DNA from: Paractinoplanes bogorensis
GTDB lineage: Bacteria > Actinomycetota > Actinomycetes > Mycobacteriales > Micromonosporaceae
Length of the DNA stretch: 64,000 nt
Assembly: GCF_018829635.1 (NCBI RefSeq)
Contig: NZ_JAHKKG010000002.1
Coordinates: forward strand, 496,001-560,000
Direction of reading: 5' to 3'
Positions 35,334-44,977 of this stretch are shown piece after piece. The translations under genes and the position numbers were made by a program. How positions within the stretch are numbered: position 1 is the stretch's first letter; each line of letters begins with the position of its first letter. Below the pieces are notes generated by a model. The model saw only the letters and a program-made list of their open reading frames with translations, was not told the DNA's origin and did not search any database.

Positions 35334-36665
35334 GTGACCGTGCTCGACACCGCCGTCGACCCGCGCACCCCCGGCTATCCGGAGGCCCGCAACGCCACCC
35401 TCGACCGGCTCGACCGGCTCGAGGCGGCGCTCGAGGAGGCCCGCTCGGGCGGCGGCGAGCGGGCGGTCACCCGGCATCACGCGCGGGGCAAGCTGCTGCC
35501 CCGGGAACGCATCGAGATGCTGCTCGACCAGGACGCCCCGTTCCTCGAGCTGTCCCCGGTGTCCGGCTGGGGCACCGAGTTCCCGGTGGGTGCGGGCGTG
35601 GTCACCGGCATCGGCGTGGTCGAGGCCGTCGAGTGCGTGATCATCGCGACCGACCCGACCGTCGAGGGCACGGCGGCCAACCCGTACGCGGTGGAGAAGA
35701 TCCGCCGGGCCGCCCGGATCGCCTCGGCCGACCGGATGCCGCTGGTCAACCTGGTCGAGTCGGCCGCCGAGGCCCCGGGCGCCGCGTCGTCGCCCGGGGG
35801 CAGCATCGCCCGGGACCTGAGCCGCCTGTCCACCCGGCGGGTGCCCACGGTGTGTGTGGTCTTCGGACCGGCCACCGGTGACGTCGCGTATCTGCCCGCG
35901 CTCTCCGACTACACGATCATGGTGCGCGGGCACGCCAAGATGCTGACCTCCCCCCGGCCGCGGAACGGGTCGAACGGCGCCGACGTACGCCCGTCGGTCG
36001 CCCCCGCCGATCAGCTGGCCGAGGACGAGCGGGACGCCCTGCGCCTGGCCCGGCAGTGCGTACGCCGTCTCAACTGGCGCAAGAGCGGTCCCCCGCCGCG
36101 CACCACCACCCCGTCCCCACCCAAGTACGACGTCGAGGACCTGCTCGCCCTGACCACCCTCTTCGACCCGCGCGAAGTGCTCGCCCGCATCCTCGACGGC
36201 AGCGAGTTCGACGAGTTCAAACCGGCCGTCGGCGCCGCCGTGCTGGCCGGCTGGGGCGAGCTGCACGGCTATCCGGTCGGGGTGCTGGCCGCCGCCGCCG
36301 GTATCCCGCAGACCGCGGCCGACAGCCAGAAAGCGGTCCACTTCATCCAGCTGGCCAACGCCACCGACACGTCGTTGCTGCTCCTGCAGCGCGACGAGAC
36401 CGGCACCCTCGGTTCCCCGGCCGTGGACGCTCTCGCGCATTCCACCGTGCCGCTGCTCGCCCTCAACACCGGACGCACCGGCGACCCCCGCTTCACCTTC
36501 AGCTGGCCGGCCGACGGCCCGGTGGCGAACGCGGACGACGACGGCGTCATCGACCCCCGTGACACGCGCACCGTGCTCGGGCTCTGCCTCTCCGCCGTGC
36601 ACAGCGCGGTCGTCGAGGGCGCCGGGCACGTCGGCGCCTTCCGAGCCGGAAAGGTAGACCAGTGA
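35334..36665 (+). CDS. Shortened acyl-CoA carboxylase carboxyltransferase-like protein
   Basis: 443 residues from a GTG at 35334; typical beta subunits have about 510-550. The N-terminal half is recognisable (ARGKLLPRERIEMLLDQDAPFLEL, then CVIIATDPTVEGTAANPYAVEKIRRAARIA), but the segment usually following AYLPALSDYTIMVRG is reduced to a short Pro/Asn/Gly linker, and the second crotonase-like half lacks the usual glycine-rich block before SWP. It ends IDPRDTRTVLG as in the family. It overlaps the biotin carboxylase-like gene (GTGA), so the two should form a complex. Substrate and activity are uncertain. Confidence 0.78.
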   Translation: MTVLDTAVDPRTPGYPEARNATLDRLDRLEAALEEARSGGGERAVTRHHARGKLLPRERIEMLLDQDAPFLELSPVSGWGTEFPVGAGVVTGIGVVEAVECVIIATDPTVEGTAANPYAVEKIRRAARIASADRMPLVNLVESAAEAPGAASSPGGSIARDLSRLSTRRVPTVCVVFGPATGDVAYLPALSDYTIMVRGHAKMLTSPRPRNGSNGADVRPSVAPADQLAEDERDALRLARQCVRRLNWRKSGPPPRTTTPSPPKYDVEDLLALTTLFDPREVLARILDGSEFDEFKPAVGAAVLAGWGELHGYPVGVLAAAAGIPQTAADSQKAVHFIQLANATDTSLLLLQRDETGTLGSPAVDALAHSTVPLLALNTGRTGDPRFTFSWPADGPVANADDDGVIDPRDTRTVLGLCLSAVHSAVVEGAGHVGAFRAGKVDQ

Positions 36666-38668
36666 TCCGACGTCTTCTGGTGGCCGACCGTGGCGAGACC
36701 GCCCGCCGGGTGTTCGCCACCTGCCGCCTGGTCGGCATCGAGACGGTCGCCGTCTACTCCGATGCCGACTCCGATGCCCCGCATGTCGGAGAGGCCGATT
36801 ACGCCGTACGCCTCGACGGCGGCACCCCGCGCTCGTCCTACCTGCGCGGCGACCTGATCATCACCGCGGCCCAGCGCTCCGGGGCCAACGCGATCCACCC
36901 CGGCATCGGCGAGCTGGCCGAGGATCCCGACTTCGCCTCGGCCGTGGCCGACGCCGGGATGATCTGGGTCGGCGCCCCGGCCAAGACCCTCGGCGTGCTG
37001 CGCAGCAAGCGCGAGACCAAGGCGCTGGTGGCCGAGGCCCGGGTGCCGGTGCTGGCCAGTTTCAGCGACCCGGCCGAGGTGCCCGGCTTCCCGGTGCTGA
37101 TCAAGCCGGACAGCGGCCACGGCGGCGCCGGTCTGCGGGTCGTCCGGGACGCGGCCACGCTGGCCGAGGCGCTCGCCACCACCCGGCGCGAGGTGGCCGG
37201 TGAGGTCTACTGCGAGCCGTTCGTCGAGGACGTGCGCCACATCGAGGTGCCGATCCTGGCCGACGAGCAGGGCGCGGTGATCCCGTTCGGCGAGCGCGAG
37301 TGCTCGATCCAGCGCCGCTATCAGAAGATCATCGAGGAGACCCCGTCGCCCGCCGTCGATCCGGGGCTGCGCGAGGAGCTCTGCCGGGCGGCGATCGTCG
37401 CCGTACGGTCGCTCGGGTTCGTCGGTGCGGGTGCGGTCGAGTTCCTGCTCGACCCGAACGGGGACTTCTGGTTCCTCGAGCTCACCCCGACCCTGCAGGC
37501 CGAGCACGCGGTCACTGAGTGTGTGTCCGGCTACGACCTCGTACGGCTGCAACTGCTCGTTGCCGAGGGTGGGAGCCTGCCCATGCCGGGCCCGCCGCCG
37601 ATCCGCGGTCACGCCATCGAGGTGCGGGTCTGTGCCGAGGATCCCGCGTACGCCTGGCTGCCCGCGACCGGCACCCTGCACCGGTTCGCCGTGCCCGACG
37701 TGGCCGGCCGGTTCCGCCCGTTGCCCGCGCCCGGCCTGCGGCTCGACTCCGGGGTCGAGAACGGCTCGGTGATCGGCGTGCATCACGACTCCACGCTGGC
37801 CAAACTGGTCGCCTGGGCGCCGACCCGGCAGGAGGCGGCCCGGATGCTCGCCTCGGCCCTGACCCGGGCGCAGATCCACGGCGTGGCCACCAACCGCGAC
37901 CTGCTGGTGCGGGCGCTGCGCCACCACGCCTTCCGCACCGGCGACGTGGACACCGGCTTCCTCGACCGGCGGCCCGAGGTGTTCGCCCCGCTGCTGTCGG
38001 CGGTCGACGCCGTCCGCCTCTCATGCCTGGCCGCTGCCTTGGCCGGCGCGGCCGCCCGTCGTGCCGCCGCGAACGTGCTCGGCACGCTGCCGTCGGGCTG
38101 GCGCAACGTGCCGTCGGGTTCGCAGACCGCGGTGTACGACGGCCCGGCGGGCCCGGTCGAGGTCGGCTACCGGATGAACCGGCACGGCGAGCTGGCCGGC
38201 TGGTGGGTGCGCACGGTCGACCCCGAGGAGCTCGACCTGGCCGGTCTGGGCCAGGCCCCGGTGGCCGCCGACTATCCCGAGACGGTCGTCGTGCAGGCGG
38301 GCGACGAGCGGGTGGTGCTCGACGTCAACGGCATCCGGCTGACCTTCAACGTGCACCGGGTGGGCGAGGTCTCGTACGTGGACAGCCCGGAGGGCTCGGT
38401 CGCGCTCCGTGCCCTCTCCCGGTTCCCGCTGCCCGCGCCCGACGCCGTCGAGGGATCGCTGATCGCTCCGCTGCCCGGGGCCGTACGGCGGGTGCTCGTT
38501 GTTCCGGGTCAGCGTGTGCGGGCGGGCGAACTGCTGCTCACGCTGGAGGCGATGAAGCTCGAGCACCCGGTGCACGCGCCGAGCGCCGGGGTGGTCGCGT
38601 CACTGCCCGTGCATCCCGGCACCGAGGTCGACACCGGAGAGTTACTGGCGGTTCTCGACCCGGAGTAA
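36662..38668 (+). CDS. Biotin carboxylase-BCCP fusion with altered active site
   Basis: 668 residues, GTG start overlapping the previous stop. Residues 1-450 follow biotin carboxylase (LLVADRGETARRVFATC; ECSIQRRYQKIIEETPSPAVD), and the biotinyl domain at the C-terminus has EAMKLEHPV near residue 630. Conserved catalytic positions differ: the usual EMNPRLQVEH is ELTPTLQAEH (about 272-281), so the Asn and Arg are Thr, and the ATP glycine loop GGGGKG is GHGGAG (about 151-156). The metal Glu, the Lys of YQK and the biotin Lys remain. It may be a specialised, weakened or inactive paralogue of acyl-CoA carboxylase alpha subunits. Confidence 0.85.
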   Translation: MIRRLLVADRGETARRVFATCRLVGIETVAVYSDADSDAPHVGEADYAVRLDGGTPRSSYLRGDLIITAAQRSGANAIHPGIGELAEDPDFASAVADAGMIWVGAPAKTLGVLRSKRETKALVAEARVPVLASFSDPAEVPGFPVLIKPDSGHGGAGLRVVRDAATLAEALATTRREVAGEVYCEPFVEDVRHIEVPILADEQGAVIPFGERECSIQRRYQKIIEETPSPAVDPGLREELCRAAIVAVRSLGFVGAGAVEFLLDPNGDFWFLELTPTLQAEHAVTECVSGYDLVRLQLLVAEGGSLPMPGPPPIRGHAIEVRVCAEDPAYAWLPATGTLHRFAVPDVAGRFRPLPAPGLRLDSGVENGSVIGVHHDSTLAKLVAWAPTRQEAARMLASALTRAQIHGVATNRDLLVRALRHHAFRTGDVDTGFLDRRPEVFAPLLSAVDAVRLSCLAAALAGAAARRAAANVLGTLPSGWRNVPSGSQTAVYDGPAGPVEVGYRMNRHGELAGWWVRTVDPEELDLAGLGQAPVAADYPETVVVQAGDERVVLDVNGIRLTFNVHRVGEVSYVDSPEGSVALRALSRFPLPAPDAVEGSLIAPLPGAVRRVLVVPGQRVRAGELLLTLEAMKLEHPVHAPSAGVVASLPVHPGTEVDTGELLAVLDPE

Positions 38669-38678
38669 GAGGACACCC

Positions 38679-39608
38679 TCAGCGCTGCCCGAAGAACCAC
38701 TTCTTCTTGACCTGCCGCGGGTTCCGCACGGTCGGGGTGTCGTCGTGCGGGGTGTAGCGCGGCGGCGGCACATAGATCGACGGGGTGAGCTGCACGTTCG
38801 TCAGCAGTTCGTGCAGCTGCTTGGCGGTGGGCCGGGCCGCCGGATCGTTGGCCATGCCGTAGCGCACCACCTGGATCAGCTGCGGCGGGATGCCCGGCAG
38901 GTCGGGGATGGGCTGGTGGAACAGGTCCATCAGGGTGACCAGGCTGGGGCTGCGGTCGCCGTCCCAGCGCGGCGGACGGCCCCGCATCACCGCGTAGAGC
39001 GTCGCGCACAGGGCATAGACGTCGACGGCGCCGCTCGGCTCGTCGTGCCGGAACATCTCGGGCGGCGCGTAGGCCGGGGTCAGCACCTCGAGGGTCACCG
39101 ACGAGTCGCGCATCTCGCCCAGCACGGCCAGCCCGAAGTCGGCCAGCACGGCCGAGTTGAAGTGCGAGTAGAGAATGTTGGCCGGCTTCACATCGCGGTG
39201 CAGCACCCCGTTGGCGTGCGAGTGGACCAACGCGTCGGCGATCTTGATGCCCAGGTCTTTGGTCTCGGCCGCGCCGAGCGGGGAGCGGCGCATGCGGTCG
39301 AGATACGACCCGTCGCACAGCTCCATGATCAGGTAAGGGTGCTGGTCGACGGTCACACCCACGTCGAACAGGTCGACCACATGTGGGTGCGACGACATGC
39401 GCCCGGCGGCCCGCGCCTCACGGAGGAAGCGGGCCTGGTCACGGTCACTCTCGAGGCGGCGATTTTCCACCTTGATGGCGACCTCGCGGCCGACCGAGTC
39501 CTGCATCGCGCGGTAGACAGTGGCGTACCCACCACGGGCCATCACTGACAACCCGGACATCCCAGGCACGTACGGGACGGGAATCGCCCCGCGCGGTGTC
39601 TCGGTCAT
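38679..39608 (-). CDS. Soluble serine/threonine protein kinase
   Basis: 309 residues with all core kinase motifs: a glycine loop variant ARGGYATVYRA, VAIKVE (ATP Lys), HRDVKPANILY (catalytic loop), DFGLA and an APPEM segment. No membrane span or sensor domain follows, unlike PknB-type kinases, so it is cytosolic; the C-terminus is basic (QVKKKWFFG). It lies 51 bases after the large cyclase/ATPase gene on the same strand and is probably co-transcribed with it. Confidence 0.9.
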   Translation of the reverse strand: MTETPRGAIPVPYVPGMSGLSVMARGGYATVYRAMQDSVGREVAIKVENRRLESDRDQARFLREARAAGRMSSHPHVVDLFDVGVTVDQHPYLIMELCDGSYLDRMRRSPLGAAETKDLGIKIADALVHSHANGVLHRDVKPANILYSHFNSAVLADFGLAVLGEMRDSSVTLEVLTPAYAPPEMFRHDEPSGAVDVYALCATLYAVMRGRPPRWDGDRSPSLVTLMDLFHQPIPDLPGIPPQLIQVVRYGMANDPAARPTAKQLHELLTNVQLTPSIYVPPPRYTPHDDTPTVRNPRQVKKKWFFGQR

Positions 39609-39659
39609 CGGATGCCGGTTCCTGTCATGGCCTCGAAAATACGCCAGGTATCGCGGAGA

Positions 39660-42600
39660 TCATCCAGGCATCTCCGACGCGTACGCGACACTTGCCCCTT
39701 CAGGCGCCTCGACGCCGGTGGTCTGGAGGGCCGCGCGCAGTTCCTCGGCCGCCATCCGCTCGCTGGTCTGCTCGGTCGAATAGGCCAGCAGCACCGCCTC
39801 TTCGGCCGCCGCCCGGGCCGGTGTGCAGTCGTCGGCCGCGGCCAGCACCCGGGCGTGGACCATGGCGGCCAGCACGCCGCTGCGGACGTCTTCGGCGTTG
39901 ACCTCACGGGCCCGGCCGATCCAGGTGCGGGCGGCGTCGACCTGACCGTCGGCCAGCAGCGCCGACGCGTACGAGGCCAGGGCGTGCCGCCGTGAGAACA
40001 GCAGCGACGGCGTCCCGGTGTCGGTCGCGATCGGTGCCAGCAGCCCCATCGCGGTGTGCGCGTCACCCGCCCGCAGCCGCGCCTCGGCCAGCAGCACCCG
40101 CGGCCCGACCTGGGCCGGTGCCATCGGGTTGTGCGGCTCGACCGCCGTCATCACCTTGCGCGCGTCGGCCTCGGCCCCGGCCAGGTCACCTCGGTGCAGG
40201 GCGACGAACCCGCGCAGCGTGCCCGCCATGCCCAGCAGCAGCGGGTGGCCGGTGCGGTCGGCGTAGGACAGTCCGTCGGAGAGCAGGTCGTACGCGTGGT
40301 CGAACTCGCCCAGTCCACGGGCGACCGCACCACGCACGACCAGGGCCAGCCCGCGGCCCCAGTCGTCGCCGACCGCGTTGAAGTCGCGGTAGGCCCGGCG
40401 CGCCTCGCCGTCCGCCTCGGCCAGCTCGCCCAGCTCGGAGGCCGCGTACGCCTCGACCGCGCGCAGCGTGCCGACCGCCCAGGCCTCGCCGACCCGGTCG
40501 CCGAAGGGCAGGAACACCCGGGCCAGCCGGCGCGACTCCTGCAGACGGCCGGCCAGCAGGCGCGCGAACGCCGTGGTGCCGCGCAGCCACGACCGCCCGA
40601 CCGGATCGCCCAGCTCGGCGAAGAGCCGGGCCGCGCGGCCGAGAACGGCGTCGGTGCCCGCGAAGTCGCCCCGGGTGGTGGTCACCCAGGCCAGATTTTG
40701 CAGCGCCCAGGCCTGCCCGTGCCGGTCGCCGGCGGCCAGTGTGACCTGGTAGGCGGCGGCGAACCGGCTGCTCGCCTGACTCAGCCGGCCGGCCAGGAAG
40801 TCGGCCATGCCGAGCCGGCGCATCGCGTTGGCCCGCTCCGGCAGCAGCTCGGCCTCGGTGGCCACCTCGAGCGCCTCCTGCCAGGCGGTGACCGCCCGGC
40901 TGGTCTCGCCCATGGCCTCCTGAGCCCGGCCGACCACCAGCAGCGCCTCGGCCCGGTTGACCGGCTCGTCGGCGGCCGCGGCGGCGATCTTCTCGCCGTA
41001 GTTCAGCGCCTCTTCGGCCCGGCCCAGGCGCAGCAGCGCGCGGGCGTGCACGAGCTGATCGGGCAACGGCAGGCCCTCGGGGGCGAGCGCGGACGCCCGC
41101 TCGGCGTATTCGATCGAGGCGGCCGGTTCGATGTTGGCCAGCGCGCGACGGGCCAACCGGCCCAGCGCGGCCACACCGAGCGGGGCCACATCGCGTACGG
41201 AAGCATCGGGTCTCAACCGCACCGCATCGGCCAGCTCGACCGCGCATTCGGCATGCGTCGCGACGAACGCGTCCCGCTCGTTGTCGGTCAGGTTGAGCCG
41301 GGCCATGGTGTCGTAGCCGCTGGTCGCCATGTGCTCGGGCGCGGCCCAGTGGGCCAGGTAGGCGTGCCGGTCGGCCAGGTCGGCCTTGCCGATGCCGGAG
41401 TAGGCGGCCTCCCGCATGAGCGGCGTGGTGAACGCGTAGCCGCCGCGCGACCGGTGCAGCATGCGGCGCTGGAGCAGCTCATCGATCGACCGCTCGAGCT
41501 CGACCGCGGCCACCGCCCCGGGACGCGCGTCGGTCGTGGCCCGCCGTTCCCGCAGCGCCTCGATCACGCCGGTCGGCACCGCGTCGCCCACCACCGCGGC
41601 ATCCCGCAGCACCGACCGCGGCTCGGGCGGCAGCGCGTCGATGCGCGCGGCCAGCACGGCGGCCAGGTCGCGGGAGAGCAGCTGCCGGCCGAGCGAGCCG
41701 TCGGCCAGCATCCACTTGCCGGCCGCGTTGGCGCCCACGGCCGGGGTCAGCGCGCCCCGCTCCATCAGCAGCGTGACCATCTCGGCGAGATAGAACGGGT
41801 TGCCCTGCGCGGTGGCCAGCAACCGGTCGGTGTCCGGCTGCGGCAGCTTCCCACCGTTCAGATAAGAGGTGAGCAGACGGGACGCGTCGGCCCCACGCAG
41901 CGGCGGCAGCGTGTGCACCTCGGCGTCGGCCAGGCGGGTCAGGGCCCCGGCCGTACGCACCAGTTCGGGCCGCCCGAGCAGCAGCACCACGACCGGCCCG
42001 TCGAGCAGGGACAGGGTTCGGCCCAGAGCGTCCACGGTCGAGGCGGTGGCGTCGTGCAGGTCGTCGACGATGACCACCAGCGGCGCCTCGGCGGCCAGCG
42101 CGGTCAGCAGGTCGGCGACCGCGGTCGACAGCGCCTCGGCGTCAGCCCGCTTACTGCTCGGCTGCCAGTCCGCGCCGGTCGCGGGCCCGACCGGGTTGGC
42201 CGGGGCCTCGCCGTAGCCGAGCAGCGCCAGCAGCCGGTCGAGGTCGATCGGGGCAGGCTCACCGTCGCGGCCGAGCCGGTTGGCCAGCTTGCGCAGCCTC
42301 TCTTCGACCACCGTGCGCCCGACGGTGGCCACCACATCCTTGGGCAGACCCACCGATTTCCGTACGAGGTCAGCCAGCGGAGCAAATCGCCGACGCTCGC
42401 CGAAGGCCCGGCACCGCACCCGCAGCACCCGCGCCCCGGTGTGTGCCGCATAGCGCCCGTTGCCCACGTCGTAGCCGGCCGCGAGTCGCTTGACCTCGCC
42501 CGCGAACCGGGACTTGCCGATGCCTGCCTCGGCCGTCATCACCATCACACGCGCGGTGCTCGAGTCGATCGCCTCGGCCAGCCGCCCCGCGACCCGGCCC

Positions 42601-43310
42601 AGCTCGGTCTCGCGGCCCACGAAGGGTGCCTCGTCGCCCAGGCCGGACCGGGTGCCCGGCGCGTCGTGCAGGCCGAGCAGCTCGAACGCGGGCACCGGCT
42701 CGCGCTTGCCCTTGAGCCGCAGCGGGCGCAGCTGCCGCCACGAGGCGACGTGCCGCGTGCCGCCGCTCGTGCGGGAACCCGCGTAGACGGCACCGACCGC
42801 GGCCGCGTCGGCCAGCCGGGCGGCGGTGTTCACGGTGTCGCCGATGACGGTGTATTCGATGCCCGCCTGCAGACCGGCCACCACCTCGCCGGTGTTCAGG
42901 CCGACGCGCAGGCCCAGCGGGGCGCCGCCGCCGCGCTCGTCGTCGAGCACCCGGCGCACCGCGCGCTGCATGCTCAGGGCGGCCCGGACGGCGCGCTCGG
43001 CGTCGTCCTCGTGCGCCACCGGGGCGCCGAAGACGGCCATGATGCCGTCGCCGGTCAACTTGTCGACGTGGCCGCCGAACGTCTTGACCGCGCCCGCGAG
43101 CGCGGCCAGCACCCGGTCGGTGACCGCGCCGACCCGTTCGGGGTCGAGGTCTTCCGACCAGGAGGTGAAATCGGACAGGTCGCCGAACAGCACGGTGACG
43201 ATGCGCCGCTCGGCCGCGGGCAGGCTGGCCGCGGCGGGCAGGGCCGCTCCACAGTTGTGGCAGAAGCGGGCGCCCGGAACGGCGACGGTTCCGCACACAG
43301 GACAGGTCAC
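39660..43310 (-). CDS. Class III adenylate cyclase fused to AAA ATPase and TPR-like repeats
   Basis: 1216 residues, GTG start overlapping the MBL gene stop. An N-terminal zinc ribbon (C3, C6, C17, C20) precedes a class III cyclase domain (about 35-190): metal Asp in LFGDLSDFT, Lys and second Asp in DKLTGDGIMAVFG, and the Asn/Arg pair in GDTVNTAARL, consistent with an active adenylate cyclase. A STAND-type ATPase follows, with P-loop AEAGIGKSRF near 270. The C-terminal half is Ala/Leu-rich helical repeats of TPR type. Likely a signal-integrating cAMP source; the nearby Crp could be its effector, by inference. Confidence 0.9.
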   Translation of the reverse strand: MTCPVCGTVAVPGARFCHNCGAALPAAASLPAAERRIVTVLFGDLSDFTSWSEDLDPERVGAVTDRVLAALAGAVKTFGGHVDKLTGDGIMAVFGAPVAHEDDAERAVRAALSMQRAVRRVLDDERGGGAPLGLRVGLNTGEVVAGLQAGIEYTVIGDTVNTAARLADAAAVGAVYAGSRTSGGTRHVASWRQLRPLRLKGKREPVPAFELLGLHDAPGTRSGLGDEAPFVGRETELGRVAGRLAEAIDSSTARVMVMTAEAGIGKSRFAGEVKRLAAGYDVGNGRYAAHTGARVLRVRCRAFGERRRFAPLADLVRKSVGLPKDVVATVGRTVVEERLRKLANRLGRDGEPAPIDLDRLLALLGYGEAPANPVGPATGADWQPSSKRADAEALSTAVADLLTALAAEAPLVVIVDDLHDATASTVDALGRTLSLLDGPVVVLLLGRPELVRTAGALTRLADAEVHTLPPLRGADASRLLTSYLNGGKLPQPDTDRLLATAQGNPFYLAEMVTLLMERGALTPAVGANAAGKWMLADGSLGRQLLSRDLAAVLAARIDALPPEPRSVLRDAAVVGDAVPTGVIEALRERRATTDARPGAVAAVELERSIDELLQRRMLHRSRGGYAFTTPLMREAAYSGIGKADLADRHAYLAHWAAPEHMATSGYDTMARLNLTDNERDAFVATHAECAVELADAVRLRPDASVRDVAPLGVAALGRLARRALANIEPAASIEYAERASALAPEGLPLPDQLVHARALLRLGRAEEALNYGEKIAAAAADEPVNRAEALLVVGRAQEAMGETSRAVTAWQEALEVATEAELLPERANAMRRLGMADFLAGRLSQASSRFAAAYQVTLAAGDRHGQAWALQNLAWVTTTRGDFAGTDAVLGRAARLFAELGDPVGRSWLRGTTAFARLLAGRLQESRRLARVFLPFGDRVGEAWAVGTLRAVEAYAASELGELAEADGEARRAYRDFNAVGDDWGRGLALVVRGAVARGLGEFDHAYDLLSDGLSYADRTGHPLLLGMAGTLRGFVALHRGDLAGAEADARKVMTAVEPHNPMAPAQVGPRVLLAEARLRAGDAHTAMGLLAPIATDTGTPSLLFSRRHALASYASALLADGQVDAARTWIGRAREVNAEDVRSGVLAAMVHARVLAAADDCTPARAAAEEAVLLAYSTEQTSERMAAEELRAALQTTGVEAPEGASVAYASEMPG

Positions 43311-44119
43311 AGCGGATCCAACCTGCCTGCGGGTGTTCCTGATTCCCCGATTTTGTGATTCAGGTAATCCAGTTGCGCGGCGGCCGACCAGATCGCCGCG
43401 AAACGGACGGCCGGGTCGATGTCCGGATAGACCACGTCAACGACCTGTTCGGCGGTCCGCGCGCCGGCCGCCATCGCCGCCTCCACCTGCGCCAACCGCT
43501 CGCGCCGGTGGGTCAGATATTCGCCCGCGACCGCCGAGACGTCGGTGCGCACCGGTCCATGGCCGGGCAGCATCGAGATTTTCCCGTACGCCTCCAGGCG
43601 CTCGAGGCTGTCCAGATAGGCCCCGAGGTCGCCGTCCGGGTGGGCGACCACGGTCGTGCCGCGGCCGAGAATCGTGTCGCCGGTGAACATCAGCGAGGTG
43701 TTCCCGTACTCGACGAGAAAACACACCGAATCGGCAGTATGTCCTGGTGTGTCCACGACCTGGATCTGGAACTCGCGCGTGCCCAGCTGTTCCGCCGGAT
43801 CCAGGGGCTCGCCACCGATGCAGTGGGCCGGGTCGGCGGCCAGCACGTGCGTGCCACCGAGGATCTCGGAGAGGCGGGCGGCGCCCTCGACATGGTCGTG
43901 GTGACCGTGCGTGATGAGGATGAACGCGTACGGACCCTGCTCGGCGATCCGGGCCAAATGCCCCTCGTCGAGCGGGCCCGGATCGATCACGACACCGTGG
44001 GACTCACCGGGCGCACGCAACAGCCACGTGTTGGTGCCGTCCAGCGTCATCGGCCCCGGGTTGGGCGCACGCAGCAGCGACACCCAGCCCGGCAGCCCGT
44101 CCAGCGCAGCACCCCCCAT
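43307..44119 (-). CDS. Metallo-beta-lactamase-fold hydrolase
   Basis: 270 residues from an ATG at 44119. The metal site is THGHHDHVEGA with VDTPGHTADS, FTGDTILG and LPGHGP further on, the glyoxalase II/MBL pattern. Matches the MBL gene next to RidA in the mycobacterial crp-arsA region (Rv3677c, from memory). Cytosolic, substrate unknown. Its stop overlaps the cyclase start, so the two are coupled although the cyclase is not part of the mycobacterial order. Confidence 0.9.
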   Translation of the reverse strand: MGGAALDGLPGWVSLLRAPNPGPMTLDGTNTWLLRAPGESHGVVIDPGPLDEGHLARIAEQGPYAFILITHGHHDHVEGAARLSEILGGTHVLAADPAHCIGGEPLDPAEQLGTREFQIQVVDTPGHTADSVCFLVEYGNTSLMFTGDTILGRGTTVVAHPDGDLGAYLDSLERLEAYGKISMLPGHGPVRTDVSAVAGEYLTHRRERLAQVEAAMAAGARTAEQVVDVVYPDIDPAVRFAAIWSAAAQLDYLNHKIGESGTPAGRLDPL

Positions 44120-44220
44120 ACGCGAAATCCTACGTCGCGCGGGGGGTTCTCCGAGAGGACCAGATGTGCGATCTCAGTGCCCGCTCAGGTAACGCTTAGC
44201 AACCGCTTCGGCGGAACCGG

Positions 44221-44706
44221 TCACGCGATCTCGACGATGATCTCCACCTCGACCGGGGAGTCCAGCGGCAGCTCGGCCACGCCGACGGCGCTGCGGGCGT
44301 GCCGGCCCTGCTCGCCGAAGACCTCGCCGAACAGGTTGGACGCGCCGTTGATCACCGCGGGCTGGCCGGTGAAGCCGGGCGCCGAGTTGACAAAACCGGT
44401 CAGCTTCACGACCTTGACGACACGCCCGAGACCGACCAGTCCCTCGATCGCGGCCAGACCGTTCAGCGCGCACAGGCGCGCCAGCTCGGTGGCCCGCTCG
44501 GGAGCGACGTCGGTGCCGACCTTGCCGGTCTGCGGCAGCTTGCCGTCGACGAGCGGGAGCTGGCCCGAGACGTACACGTAATTGCCGGTCTGCACGGCCG
44601 GGACGTAGGACGCCAGCGGCGGCACGACCTTGGGCAGGGTCAGACCCAGTTCAGCGAGCTTCCCGTACGCGTCCACGCCGCCCTCACCCGCGATCGGCGT
44701 CGTCAC
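44221..44706 (-). CDS. RidA-family protein
   Basis: 161 residues from a GTG at 44706 overlapping the upstream small gene (GTGA). Motifs LASYVPAVQTGNYVYVSGQLPLVDGKL and a C-terminal RSAVGVAELPLDSPVEVEII match the RidA/YjgF fold; the Arg before the final VAELP is the usual imine-binding Arg. It resembles the RidA gene of the mycobacterial crp-arsA region. The N-terminal 20 residues are a linker-like extension. Confidence 0.88.
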   Translation of the reverse strand: MTTPIAGEGGVDAYGKLAELGLTLPKVVPPLASYVPAVQTGNYVYVSGQLPLVDGKLPQTGKVGTDVAPERATELARLCALNGLAAIEGLVGLGRVVKVVKLTGFVNSAPGFTGQPAVINGASNLFGEVFGEQGRHARSAVGVAELPLDSPVEVEIIVEIA

Positions 44707-44858
44707 GACTTCGGCCGCTTCAGATAAGCCACCAGCTGCTCCGGGTTCGGACCCGGAACCACCTGGACCAGTTCCCAACCGTCCTCGCCCCAGTTGTCGA
44801 GGATCTGCTTGGTCGCGTGGACCAGCAGGGGCACGGTCACGTACTCCCACTTCTGCAT
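44703..44858 (-). CDS. Small DUF4177-family protein
   Basis: A 51-residue gene read directly from the sequence: it begins MQKWEYVTVPLLVH at the ATG at 44858 and contains QILDNWGEDGWELVQVVPG, the MxKWEY ... GWELV pattern of DUF4177. Its stop overlaps the RidA start by GTGA. A homologue sits at the same place in mycobacteria (from memory). Function unknown. Confidence 0.88.
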   Translation of the reverse strand: MQKWEYVTVPLLVHATKQILDNWGEDGWELVQVVPGPNPEQLVAYLKRPKS

Positions 44859-44977
44859 CGCGCGTCTACTCCCTAATCGTCGGTACCGGGCCAGCTTAGG
44901 GCCCGCGGACCGGTCGGTTTGGCTAGGCTGAGCGAGCCGCGGAGCCGGACGGTGACCGGGAGAGCACGGAGGGCAAG

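Noticed and set aside
40056..43358. 1100-codon plus-strand frame antisense to the cyclase/ATPase gene
   Set aside because: Composition is that of a complementary shadow; the minus strand has zinc-ribbon, cyclase and P-loop motifs.
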